From assembly GCA_027622975.1 (NCBI GenBank), contig JAQBVN010000013.1, positions 1 to 64,000 on the forward strand: 64,000 bases of DNA. Direction: 5' to 3'. Positions 15,341 to 24,670 of the stretch are shown piece after piece; position 1 is the stretch's first letter; the number at the start of each line of letters is the position of its first letter. The position numbers and the translations under genes were made by a program. Below the pieces are notes generated by a model. It did not search any database. It saw only the letters and a program-made list of their open reading frames with translations, and was not told where the DNA came from. Source of the stretch: Bacteroidota bacterium. Lineage in GTDB: Bacteria; Bacteroidota; Bacteroidia; Flavobacteriales_D; Sanyastnellaceae.

Positions 15341-18315
15341 TGCCTCACAACAACGCCAATCCTTCCACCTGCCGCGTGCCTTCCTTCCTCGATGAGGTCG
15401 TGGACGAGATTGTGGCGCATCCGCTCGCACAAGCCCGTCAACTTCATCGAATGGCCCTTGTGTTGCCGAGCCATCGGGCCTCAACAACCTTGAGAAAGAC
15501 CTTGATTTCGCGTTTGGGCGTGCCCGCGAGGCTCCCCAAATTTTACGCACTGTCAGGATTTTTGGAAGAGCTCTCGCCTTTGAAGGCTGCCGACCCCCTC
15601 GAAGTGATGGCGCGCATGCACCGATTGATGAAAGACCTCGATGGAGCGATGGGCTTTGACCGGTTTGTGCCCTGGGCATCTGTGGTCTTGCAAGATTTTG
15701 CATCCGTAGACCACGAATTGGCCGATGTAGACAAGGTGTTTCAAAACCTTGCGGACATTCAAGGGATCGAAGATTGGAGTTTTGGCGAAGCCCCATGGTC
15801 GGAAGACCAAAAAGCGTTCGAGCGTCAATGGCGTCGCCTCCCAGGATTGTACAGGGCCTTGCATCAAGATCTGGCCCAAGACGGCATGACGACTCGAGCC
15901 CATGTGGCGCGCTTGGTAAGCGCTGCAGGATTGACGGATCACGTCGACCATCTGATTGCAGCTGGGTTGACCACCCTGACCAAGGCAGAATGGGCAGCCT
16001 TGGACAATTGGAAACGCGTGGGCAAACTCACCATGATGTGGGATGGGGATGAGAGCTATGTGCATGACCCGCACAATGAGGCGGGACTGTTCATTCGCCA
16101 ACACGTTTTGGGAAAGACCCGGCTCTCCGACCGCATTGGACAAGGCCTCGGTCCACAGGTCAATCTGGTGTCTTGTGCCTCTGCCGTATCGCAAGCCCAA
16201 GCTGTGAGGGAATTGTTGGCGCCTCTTGATGAAGAATCCTTGGACCAAACCTTGGTTGTGCTCCCCGACGGCTCGAGCTTGGGAACCCTGCTTCAAGCCC
16301 TTCCCCCTTCCGATCGCGGTTACAATGTGACGATGGGACTCGCCTTTCACGAGAGCCCCGTCCAAGCTTGGATTGAACAGTTGTTCTTGATGCTTGATAC
16401 CCGGGGGAATTCATGGCGATACGACCACGTGCAATCGTTGCATGCTCACCCCGTCATGCAACTGTTTCACCGGGGAGAGAAGCTTCGCCAACGGGATGGG
16501 TGGGCCTTCTACAACTTGGCCAAAACCCATCGAGCGTGGGTCAACCATGCCGATTTTGAGGCTTGGGAGGCCGATGAGCTCGCCGAAGAATTGCGCAAGC
16601 TCGGCGAGCTCCGAGTGGATGACGCCACCTCTTTTTTGGAACGACTGCTCGCTTGGAGTGCCGATTTGGAGCCTCGCCTTGGCTCTCCCCTTCCCTTGGC
16701 TGAAGTCGAAGACGAACCGTCAAAGGCATTGGAAACTGGGATGAACGACCCCATCCTCGGGGGCCTTCAAACCCCAAGGGATGAGCATGATTCTTCCCAT
16801 GATTCTTCCCATGATTCCGCCCACGACCCCTCCCAGGATGCCTGGATCTTGGCTGGATGGCAGCGCTTTCGAGCCGTTCTTGGCGTGATGCACAGGCTTC
16901 AAGTCAAGCACGCCCCAATGAAAGAGGCGCGAGAAGTACGTCACATGGTCAAAAGGTTGCTGCGTTTGGAGCGTTTGGACATGCTTGGTGAGCCAGCGCA
17001 AGGCGTCCAAATCATGGGTTTGACAGAAACCCGTGCCTTGGACTACGACCGTGTGATCGTCTTGGACATGAACGAAGGCATCGTTCCCAAGGCCTCGCAA
17101 CAAGATTCGTTCCTACCTCACGATCTCCGAAGTCATTGGGGAATGCCCGGTCAACGAGAACGTGAAGCCCGATACGCCTATTTGATTCACCGACTGCTCA
17201 ACAGGTCTTCCGAGGTTCACTTCCTGTATCGGAATTCCCCAGACGGGAAGGAAGGGGGTGAACCTTCTCGGTACCTTCTCCAAATCGAGGGGTCGTTTCA
17301 CGACGCTTCAGGTCGGCCTTATCTCGAGGTCAAACGCACGACCCGGCAACTCCCCCTGCCCGCTCAGCGGCCGTCCATCCCTGAACTCGAGGTCACCCCA
17401 TCCATGAGGGAAGCTTTGAAGCGATGGGCGAGTCGAGGCATGTCGCCAAGTGCCATCAACACCATGCTCGCATGCCCACGGAATTTCGCTTTTCGGTATT
17501 TGTGGCGCATGGGAGAAGCCACGGAAATTCAAACGGCGATGGAGGCAAACACCCTGGGAAGTGTCGTCCACTGGGTGATGGAACACGGCATCCGAGAGGC
17601 CGGTGCCGTTGGACACATCCTCACCACACATCACCTGGACCACATTTCCCAAGCCATGGACGACTTGATGGCGAGGGCTCTGGCTGAGGAGTACAACGCC
17701 GACCTTGTTCAGCGTGGAGAAAATGTGTTGCAACTGGAAATTGCGCGCGCCACCTTGGCCAAACTGCTGCGACAAGAACGCCTTGAATTGACCCGTGGTG
17801 ATTCTCCGCCTTTCATTGACGATGTGGAACAGCCTTTGAATTCCAGCCATGAAGGCCAGTCTTTTGGCCCCATGTCCTTCGGGGGGAAGGCAGATCGCAG
17901 CGAAAACATCCACGGCGTCCCGAGGGTGGTGGATTACAAAACGGGGAAAGTCACAACGAAAGACCTGCAGTTGGAGGGAGACTGGACCACGACGTTGAAC
18001 GAAGGAAGCCACGGGAAAGCCCTACAATTGCTGGTGTATGCCACCATGGTGCTCGCGCATCTTGATCCCGTATCTCAAGCTCGAGGGGTCGTGGCGGGGA
18101 TTCGTTCAGGACGGAATGCCCGTGAAGGCCTGCTGAGTTTGACCATCGACGGAAGCCCGCTCATCACCAAGCCCCATGCAGAGACCTTTCTTGCATGGCT
18201 CTCAGACAAACTGTGTGATCTCTCCGCCGAGGGAACCACCTATGCGCACGACCCCAAATCCCACTACTGCGAGCATTGCGTGGTTCTCGACCCAGTGGAG
18301 TTGTTTTCCTTCTGA
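15340..18315 (+). CDS. addB: AddB-like PD-(D/E)XK nuclease, recombination partner of AddA
   Basis: A 991-residue protein matching the Bacteroidota PD-(D/E)XK family related to AddB/RexB. The N-terminal segment ALVLPSHRASTTLRKTL corresponds to the degenerate first helicase block without a Walker lysine. The MGLTETRALDYDRVIVLDMNEG region matches the RecB/AddB-type core. The C-terminal nuclease shows GGKADR and RVVDYKTGKV. Cysteines at 712 (ACPRNFAFRYLW) and at 977 and 980 (CEHC) match three of the four iron-sulfur ligands of AddB; the expected fourth Cys six residues later is Val. A Ser/His/Asp-rich linker from 12-base repeats lies near residue 483. It is coupled to the TPR gene by TGATG. Its helicase-nuclease partner is at 1.8-5 kb. 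Confidence 0.85.
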   Translation: MPHNNANPSTCRVPSFLDEVVDEIVAHPLAQARQLHRMALVLPSHRASTTLRKTLISRLGVPARLPKFYALSGFLEELSPLKAADPLEVMARMHRLMKDLDGAMGFDRFVPWASVVLQDFASVDHELADVDKVFQNLADIQGIEDWSFGEAPWSEDQKAFERQWRRLPGLYRALHQDLAQDGMTTRAHVARLVSAAGLTDHVDHLIAAGLTTLTKAEWAALDNWKRVGKLTMMWDGDESYVHDPHNEAGLFIRQHVLGKTRLSDRIGQGLGPQVNLVSCASAVSQAQAVRELLAPLDEESLDQTLVVLPDGSSLGTLLQALPPSDRGYNVTMGLAFHESPVQAWIEQLFLMLDTRGNSWRYDHVQSLHAHPVMQLFHRGEKLRQRDGWAFYNLAKTHRAWVNHADFEAWEADELAEELRKLGELRVDDATSFLERLLAWSADLEPRLGSPLPLAEVEDEPSKALETGMNDPILGGLQTPRDEHDSSHDSSHDSAHDPSQDAWILAGWQRFRAVLGVMHRLQVKHAPMKEAREVRHMVKRLLRLERLDMLGEPAQGVQIMGLTETRALDYDRVIVLDMNEGIVPKASQQDSFLPHDLRSHWGMPGQREREARYAYLIHRLLNRSSEVHFLYRNSPDGKEGGEPSRYLLQIEGSFHDASGRPYLEVKRTTRQLPLPAQRPSIPELEVTPSMREALKRWASRGMSPSAINTMLACPRNFAFRYLWRMGEATEIQTAMEANTLGSVVHWVMEHGIREAGAVGHILTTHHLDHISQAMDDLMARALAEEYNADLVQRGENVLQLEIARATLAKLLRQERLELTRGDSPPFIDDVEQPLNSSHEGQSFGPMSFGGKADRSENIHGVPRVVDYKTGKVTTKDLQLEGDWTTTLNEGSHGKALQLLVYATMVLAHLDPVSQARGVVAGIRSGRNAREGLLSLTIDGSPLITKPHAETFLAWLSDKLCDLSAEGTTYAHDPKSHYCEHCVVLDPVELFSF
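16786..16833 (+). repeat. Four tandem 12-base units inside the addB-like gene
   Basis: Two identical copies of CATGATTCTTCC at 16786-16809 are followed by two diverged copies to 16833. They encode HDSS, HDSS, HDSA and HDPS, an in-frame hydrophilic linker. Because the unit is a multiple of three, copy-number changes would alter linker length without breaking the frame. Confidence 0.9.
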
Positions 18316-18341
18316 GCGCGGCTGCCGTCACCATTTGACCC

Positions 18342-18349
18342 GACCTTTG
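18342..18349 (+). promoter_or_regulatory. -7 promoter box of the flippase gene (leaderless type)
   Basis: GACCTTTG, then ACGC, then the ATG at 18354. This is one change from TAnnTTTG with exact 4-base spacing. The identical octamer with the same spacing precedes the gene at 62093. Confidence 0.45.
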
Positions 18350-18353
18350 ACGC

Positions 18354-19883
18354 ATGGGCATCGTCGCCAAACAATCCTCCCAAAACGTCCTTGTGCTGGT
18401 CACCGGCCTCTTGCTTGGCGCTGTGAACACCATGTGGGTGATGCCCAAGGCCTTTGATGGATTCGAGGAGGGTTGGGGATTGATTCGCATCATGACAGCT
18501 TGGGGAACCCTGGTGGCACAAGTGTTGGCCATGGGCATGCCCGCCACCATGATTCGGTTCTTGCCCAAGGTTGACAACAACGACGACCAGGAGCGACGAT
18601 TGATCTCTGCCCTGCTCCTCGTTCCTGCAGTCTCCTTGGCCGTTGTCGGGGTGGTCGCAGCGTTCATGCCCTCCGATGCATTGAAATTGCTCGATGCCGA
18701 GTCAGGATGGTTGCTCGAGGGTCGGGTGATGGCCTTCTTGGTGATGGCCGGGGCCTTTTTGGCCATGCTGCTGCTGCGCGCTTTGCTGGCGCACCGCATG
18801 CGCACTGTCGCTGTCACCTTCATTCAGGAAGTGTGGTTGAAGGGCAGCTACTTGGCCCTGGCTGTGCTTTATTTGAAAGGCTGGATGCCCTTTGAAACCT
18901 TCGTTCGATGGTTCTTGATTTCCTATGCGGTGGCGGTCTTCCTCATGATTCGAGAAGCCCAAACAGCCGGCATCGGATTGGGACGACCCTCGTTCCTTGA
19001 AGATGCCAAACCCATGCTCACCTACAGCATGTTTTCCTTTTGGAACGTGGGAGCACGCGTCATCGCGAAAAACCTCGACTTCGTCATGGTCGGCGCCTTG
19101 CTCGGCTTGGCCTCTGTTCCGAGGTACACGTTTGGGTTCTTCATCGCAACCGTGGTCGCAACCCCCAAGCGAGCCATGGAGCATTTGTTGCGCGCCCTCA
19201 CCAGCAAGGCGGTGAATGCCCATGGACCCGAGTCCAGTGGCGGGGCGCTTCAACAATCTGCACGCGTGCAACTCGCTGCCTCGGCGTCCTTGTTGGTGGC
19301 CATTTGGGCCGGCATGCCTTACCTCGATGTGGCTCTGGGTGAGGGGTACCGGGGGTTGCAATGGGTTGTCTTGGCCATTGGATTGACCCATGTGGCCGAG
19401 GCTTCTGCGGGGACGGCGGGACCCATCCTTCAATTTTCCAGCCACTTCCGTCATTCGCTGCCCCTGAATTTGGGCTTGGTGGCCTTGACCATCCTCACCA
19501 ACTTCTTGTTCATTCCCGACCAACTCCAAATCGGTTCATGGCACGTCCCCACGTTGGGCTGGGGAGTCGAAGGTGCAGCCTGGGCCACAGGATTGACCGG
19601 ACTTTGGATCATGGCTTGGCAAACGTCTTTGATGTGGCGCCTTTTCAAGATCCACCCATTCAGCAGGGCTTGGGTCTCCACCGCCGTGTTGTCCATTGGA
19701 GTGGCCTGTCTATCACGGCTGGCGCCGGTACCGGAAGTGGGGTCCTGGACGACGCCAATGGCATGTCTAGCCGCTCTGGCCATCGGGGGCTTGGCTGGAG
19801 GAACGGTTCTTCTTCTCTCTTGGCGACTAGGTGCCTTGCCTGAACTTGAACATGAAATCCAAAAAAGAAGGGGCCGTCAGTGA
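18354..19883 (+). CDS. Polysaccharide flippase of the MOP (Wzx/MATE-like) superfamily
   Basis: A 509-residue integral inner-membrane protein with about 12-14 hydrophobic segments spread along its length. The N-terminal VAKQSSQNVLVLVTGLLLGAVNTMWVMPK and the GWGLIRIMTAWGTLVAQ region resemble lipopolysaccharide or capsule repeat-unit translocases of the oligosaccharide flippase family. These flip undecaprenol-linked sugar units across the inner membrane. No glycosyltransferase or polymerase genes lie nearby, so the substrate cannot be deduced. Its 3' end lies inside a hairpin that forms a terminator for the convergent DUF2147 gene. It starts 38 bases after addB and has its own promoter-like box. 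Confidence 0.85.
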   Translation: MGIVAKQSSQNVLVLVTGLLLGAVNTMWVMPKAFDGFEEGWGLIRIMTAWGTLVAQVLAMGMPATMIRFLPKVDNNDDQERRLISALLLVPAVSLAVVGVVAAFMPSDALKLLDAESGWLLEGRVMAFLVMAGAFLAMLLLRALLAHRMRTVAVTFIQEVWLKGSYLALAVLYLKGWMPFETFVRWFLISYAVAVFLMIREAQTAGIGLGRPSFLEDAKPMLTYSMFSFWNVGARVIAKNLDFVMVGALLGLASVPRYTFGFFIATVVATPKRAMEHLLRALTSKAVNAHGPESSGGALQQSARVQLAASASLLVAIWAGMPYLDVALGEGYRGLQWVVLAIGLTHVAEASAGTAGPILQFSSHFRHSLPLNLGLVALTILTNFLFIPDQLQIGSWHVPTLGWGVEGAAWATGLTGLWIMAWQTSLMWRLFKIHPFSRAWVSTAVLSIGVACLSRLAPVPEVGSWTTPMACLAALAIGGLAGGTVLLLSWRLGALPELEHEIQKRRGRQ

Positions 19884-19895
19884 CAGCCCCCCTTC
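19861..19895 (-). terminator. Intrinsic terminator of the DUF2147 gene
   Basis: Read on the minus strand, a GAAGGGG-type arm pairs, with a small G bulge, with GCCCCTTC and is followed by TTTTTT. It lies directly after the stop at 19919 and overlaps the last codons of the convergent flippase gene. Confidence 0.65.
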
Positions 19896-19918
19896 GAAAA
19901 ATCAAGCCAAGACCAAGG

Positions 19919-20365
19919 TCATTCCGTCACCCGATACCATTCTTGGGTACGAAACAAAAACAAGATGTAACCCCGCACCTTCAAGGTGTTCAAGTCATCT
20001 TCCTCAAACCACATCTCACAATCGTACACACTTCCCTTCTTGGGGTCGCAAATCGTGCCATCTTCCCACTCCCACTTCTCATCAAACTGCATGTCTCGTA
20101 CGATCTCCATGCCCAACACGCGCTGATCCTTCCGGTCGTCTTCACATAGATCACAGTACGGATCCTGTTCTTCGTCTGGAAGGCGGAACAACTCGACAAC
20201 CGTTCCATAGAACTTGCCATCTCGCTCCGTGATTTCAACGATGCTTTTGATTCGGCCAGTCTCGTCGTCTTTGGTCTTCCATTTGCCGAGCAAGGGATTG
20301 CTTTGGGCCCATGTGATACCCATTCCGAGCACCAAGGCCAAACCGAGGGAAAGAATTTGCTTCAT
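19919..20365 (-). CDS. DUF2147 secreted protein
   Basis: A 148-residue exported protein with a signal peptide ending near ITWAQS. The mature start NPLLGKWKTKDDETGRIKSI is the typical DUF2147 opening (one small domain of about 120 residues, often linked to lipocalin-like folds). It has Asp/Glu-rich centre DEEQDPYCDLCEDDRKD, and a C-terminal strand segment LKVRGYILFLFRTQEWYR. The function of DUF2147 proteins is unknown; they are usually periplasmic. The ATG at 20365 is preferred because it directly begins the signal peptide. The upstream sequence TACCTTGA places a TA exactly 12 bases before it, as at other genes here. The gene follows yihY on the same strand after 55 bases. Confidence 0.85.
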   Translation of the reverse strand: MKQILSLGLALVLGMGITWAQSNPLLGKWKTKDDETGRIKSIVEITERDGKFYGTVVELFRLPDEEQDPYCDLCEDDRKDQRVLGMEIVRDMQFDEKWEWEDGTICDPKKGSVYDCEMWFEEDDLNTLKVRGYILFLFRTQEWYRVTE

Positions 20366-20420
20366 GAGGTCAAGGTACTCGAAGAAACTTCCCACTTCTA
20401 CGTCATGGGTGACGAGTTGC

Positions 20421-21371
20421 TCAAGGGTTCGTGCCTGAAAACTTCTCAGCGGCCTCTCTCCTTGCCTTTTCAATGCTCGCGTCCAGTTCAAACCCGAGGA
20501 GCAAGACCGCACTGTTGGCGTTGACCCAGACAAGCAACAGCATCAGGGTTCCCAGCGATCCATAGAGTTTGTTGTAGGTGTTCAATTGCGCGATGAAAAA
20601 GCTGAATCCCACCGACAACAAAATGGTCAAAACCGTCGTCATGGCAGCCCCAGGAGTGGCCGTCCGCCACTTCAACCTGTCCCAATGACCCACATTGTAA
20701 AGCAATGTCACCGAACTGTAGATGAGCAACACTGCACCAATCCAACGGGCCAAGTTGAACCATTTCAACGACTCACCGGGCAACCACCCGTGATCTGCCA
20801 CCCGCTGCAAAATGTCTCCACTGAAACCAATGAGCAAAACAGAAATTCCGAGCAACACCACGAGCAACACCAGGAGAAACATGGACCACATTCGGATGAT
20901 CCAAGGATTGCCTTTTTGGTCGAGCAGGACGCTTTCATTGAATCCTGAAAGCACGGCGTGGACACTGCTCGAAGCATAATAGAGGGTCAGCACAAAACCC
21001 ACGGAAAGCAGCGCCCCTTGGGTCTTCCCAAGCAAATCTTCCACAGTTTGTTCAAACAGCGCAACTGTGTCACCGGGAAAGAGCAAACGAAGGGCGTCCA
21101 TGACCGCCTCAGCCTCGAGCGGGGTATGCGGCAATATGCTCAGCACCAAGATGACCGCTGGGAAAAATGCCAAGAACAGCCGGAATGAAATGGCGGCCGC
21201 CCTGGTGGCCACAGCCCCGTTGGTTAAGCCCACCAAGAAAAACCTCAATACATCATACACATTCATGCCCTGTTGACCCCACGGTTGAAGGTTCCGCAAG
21301 AATCGTTGAAGAGGTTGAACGATGCGTCGCGACGCAAGCCAACGAATGAGTGGGCCATCAGGCAAGCTCAT
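20421..21371 (-). CDS. YihY/virulence factor BrkB family membrane protein
   Basis: A 316-residue inner-membrane protein with about six hydrophobic segments. The family pattern is visible as GAVATRAAAISFRLFLAFFP near residue 55, then a central YASSSVHAVLSGFNES and late GSLGTLMLLLVWVNANSAVLLLGFELDA. These are the conserved blocks of the YihY/BrkB (formerly RNase BN) family. The name ribonuclease BN is a historical misassignment, so no enzymatic role should be read from it; the physiological function is unsettled. Its ATG overlaps the nadC stop by four bases (ATGA), so it is co-translated with nadC. The tail AEKFSGTNP is charged and cytoplasmic in type. Confidence 0.9.
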   Translation of the reverse strand: MSLPDGPLIRWLASRRIVQPLQRFLRNLQPWGQQGMNVYDVLRFFLVGLTNGAVATRAAAISFRLFLAFFPAVILVLSILPHTPLEAEAVMDALRLLFPGDTVALFEQTVEDLLGKTQGALLSVGFVLTLYYASSSVHAVLSGFNESVLLDQKGNPWIIRMWSMFLLVLLVVLLGISVLLIGFSGDILQRVADHGWLPGESLKWFNLARWIGAVLLIYSSVTLLYNVGHWDRLKWRTATPGAAMTTVLTILLSVGFSFFIAQLNTYNKLYGSLGTLMLLLVWVNANSAVLLLGFELDASIEKARREAAEKFSGTNP

Positions 21372-22240
21372 GGTTGAAGTGTCGGATGGGATTTCAAGGA
21401 CAAGTCCAAACTCTTGACGCTGTGAGTCAATGCCCCCATGGAGACAAAATCCACGCCTGCCTCCCCGTATGATCTTAAGTTGCTCAAGTCAATGCCGCCA
21501 GAGGCCTCCAGGGGAAGCCGGCCAGCCACCCAGCGCACAGCCCCACGAACTTGGTCGGGAGTGAAGTTGTCCAACAACAGGCGTTCCAAAGCCAGGCCTT
21601 GATCAGACGATGCCGACATGGCCTCTTCCAATTCATCCATGGAACGAACCTCGACGACCACAGGTACGCGCGGATTGCCCTGATTAAAATAAGATTGCAC
21701 CCCCGTCAATGCCGCTGTCATGCTTCCAGCGTAGTCCACATGGTTGTCCTTGATGAGGATCATGTCGTAAAGCCCCATGCGGTGGTTCACTCCACCGCCC
21801 AATTGAACGGCCCATTTTTCAAATGCCCTCAAGCCTGGGGTGGTCTTCCGGGTGTCCAACACGCGGGTGGGGGTGCCTTTCAATGCGTCAGTCGCATGTC
21901 GAGTCATGGTGGCGACCCCACTCATCCGTTGCAGAAAATTCAGGGCAAGTCTTTCTGCTGACAAGATGCCTCGCGCAGGACCCTTCACCCGGATGATCAA
22001 ATCCCCCTGAAGAACGACCTCGCCGTCAAGTTTCAACGCCTCAAATTGGATCCTTTCATCCACCATGCGAAACACCTCCTGCGCCACTTCAATTCCCGCA
22101 ACAACCCCCTCTTCCTTGGCCAGAACAAACCCCTCGTGAAGCATCCCCTCAGGCACACTAGACAACGACGTACAGTCCCCAATTCCCACATCTTCTCGAA
22201 GCGCCCAATCCATCAGGCGAAGCATGTCAGCAGTCAGCAT
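21368..22240 (-). CDS. nadC: Nicotinate-nucleotide pyrophosphorylase (carboxylating)
   Basis: Converts quinolinate and PRPP to nicotinate mononucleotide in de novo NAD synthesis. Family blocks are clear: MDWALREDVGIGDCTS, SAERLALNFLQRMSGVAT, LDTRKTTPGLRAFEKWAV, GGGVNHRMGLYDMILIKDNH, and the closing LEASGGIDLSNLRSYGEAGVDFVSMGALTH. These carry the Arg, His and Lys residues that bind quinolinate and PRPP. Length from the chosen start is 290, normal for the family. The ATG at 22240 is preferred over an ATG at 22255 because a TATCTTCG box sits exactly 4 bases before it. The gene is divergent from rlmH and overlaps yihY. A NadR-like kinase and PnuC 4 kb away serve NAD salvage. Confidence 0.93.
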   Translation of the reverse strand: MLTADMLRLMDWALREDVGIGDCTSLSSVPEGMLHEGFVLAKEEGVVAGIEVAQEVFRMVDERIQFEALKLDGEVVLQGDLIIRVKGPARGILSAERLALNFLQRMSGVATMTRHATDALKGTPTRVLDTRKTTPGLRAFEKWAVQLGGGVNHRMGLYDMILIKDNHVDYAGSMTAALTGVQSYFNQGNPRVPVVVEVRSMDELEEAMSASSDQGLALERLLLDNFTPDQVRGAVRWVAGRLPLEASGGIDLSNLRSYGEAGVDFVSMGALTHSVKSLDLSLKSHPTLQP

Positions 22241-22244
22241 GGGG

Positions 22245-22252
22245 CGAAGATA
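22245..22252 (-). promoter_or_regulatory. -7 promoter box of nadC (leaderless type)
   Basis: TATCTTCG on the minus strand, followed by CCCC and the ATG at 22240. It matches TAnnTTTG except for TTCG and decides the start choice. Confidence 0.5.
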
Positions 22253-22293
22253 CATCGGGCCCGCAGGGAATGGCCACACGCCGCCCGCACCTG

Positions 22294-22301
22294 TAGATTT
22301 G
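22294..22301 (+). promoter_or_regulatory. -7 promoter box of rlmH (leaderless type)
   Basis: TAGATTTG is a perfect TAnnTTTG match, followed by CAAC and the ATG at 22306. Only four bases separate box and start codon. Confidence 0.6.
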
Positions 22302-22305
22302 CAAC

Positions 22306-22782
22306 ATGCAACTCAGTTTGATCGCCATTGGTACCACCTCCCAATCCTGGGTGCGCGAAGGTGTTGACATGTACAACGGGCGCTTGGCGCGCTACACCAA
22401 ATACACGTACGTGGAAACGCCCAACTTGAAAGGGAAACACGCCAAAGCGGACCCCGTGCGCATCATGAAAGAGGAGGCCTTGGTGGCCGACAAGCACCTC
22501 CAAGGAGTCGACCACCTCGTCCTCCTCGACGAGCACGGCCCCCACATGGGATCCATTCAACTCGCAGAGCATCTCCAAGGATTGATGAACCGGGGTTTGC
22601 GACACACAGCCTTCTTGGTAGGAGGTCCATACGGATTTGATCCGAGCCTTCGAGAAAGAGCCCACGCGACCTGGTCACTGAGCAAACTAACCTTTCCCCA
22701 CGAGCTGATTCGGATTTGCGCAGCCGAACAACTCTACCGTGCCCACACCATCTTGAAAGGCGAGCCCTATCATCATCCCTGA
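22306..22782 (+). CDS. rlmH: 23S rRNA (pseudouridine-1915 N3)-methyltransferase
   Basis: SPOUT-fold methyltransferase that methylates pseudouridine 1915 in helix 69 of 23S rRNA within assembled ribosomes, using S-adenosylmethionine. The 158-residue protein has the standard size. Visible blocks are LLDEHG near the middle, FLVGGPYGFD (the SAM-binding knot loop), and the C-terminal SLSKLTFPHELIRICAAEQLYRA followed by the invariant YHHP end. The gene stands alone between divergent nadC and convergent atpC, and ends 23 bases before a strong bidirectional terminator. Confidence 0.96.
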   Translation: MQLSLIAIGTTSQSWVREGVDMYNGRLARYTKYTYVETPNLKGKHAKADPVRIMKEEALVADKHLQGVDHLVLLDEHGPHMGSIQLAEHLQGLMNRGLRHTAFLVGGPYGFDPSLRERAHATWSLSKLTFPHELIRICAAEQLYRAHTILKGEPYHHP

Positions 22783-22804
22783 AGGCCCGACGACCTCGAA
22801 ATGC

Positions 22805-22836
22805 AAAAAACGCGACCCCAGGGGGCCGCGTTTTTT
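22805..22836. terminator. Bidirectional terminator between rlmH and atpC
   Basis: A run of six A, then a CGCG-containing GC-rich stem around ACCCC/GGGGG, then CGCG and six T. It can work for rlmH on the plus strand and for atpD-atpC on the minus strand. Confidence 0.8.
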
Positions 22837-22858
22837 CACATGTTGGTGCTCGAGCGCC

Positions 22859-23092
22859 TTACTCCGCCAGCACAGTCACCACATTGTTCAGGACCTCAAC
22901 ACTGCCACCCTTCACGTCAAAAGTTTGGTCCCCCCCTTGGGTGCGCACAATCACTTGGCCCGCTTGCAAGGTTGTCACCAGCGCCGCATGGTTGGCCATG
23001 ATGCCCAAACTTCCATCTGAACCAGGCAACCCCACGTAAGAGGCTTCACCTGAAAACAATTTCCTGTCGGGGGTGAGAATGTCAACTGTCAT
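22859..23092 (-). CDS. atpC: F-type ATP synthase epsilon subunit (short form)
   Basis: Central-stalk subunit of F1 that links the gamma subunit to the c-ring. The 77-residue product contains only the N-terminal beta-sandwich: VDILTPDRKLFSGEA, LPGSDGSLGIMANHAALVT and a glycine-rich strand region. The C-terminal helical hairpin that inhibits ATP hydrolysis in longer epsilon subunits is absent. Compact forms occur elsewhere in Bacteroidota. The ATG at 23092 is preferred over a TTG at 23101. It lies five bases after the atpD stop, so the two genes are an operon. The remaining F1Fo genes are not in the window; separation of atpDC from the main atp operon is common in this phylum. Confidence 0.93.
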   Translation of the reverse strand: MTVDILTPDRKLFSGEASYVGLPGSDGSLGIMANHAALVTTLQAGQVIVRTQGGDQTFDVKGGSVEVLNNVVTVLAE

Positions 23093-23097
23093 GACAA

Positions 23098-24657
<1,560 letters not shown>

Positions 24658-24658
24658 C

Positions 24659-24666
24659 TAACTTTG
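24659..24666 (+). promoter_or_regulatory. -7 promoter box of ribF (leaderless type)
   Basis: TAACTTTG is a perfect TAnnTTTG match followed by CAAA and the GTG at 24671, supporting the GTG as start codon. Confidence 0.6.
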
Positions 24667-24670
24667 CAAA

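Noticed and set aside
16786-16833. CRISPR-like repeat
   Set aside because: The 12-base units are contiguous, without spacers, and encode an in-frame linker.
20421-21371. Ribonuclease BN label for the YihY protein
   Set aside because: The old name comes from a misassigned gene; the sequence is a multi-pass membrane protein without nuclease motifs.
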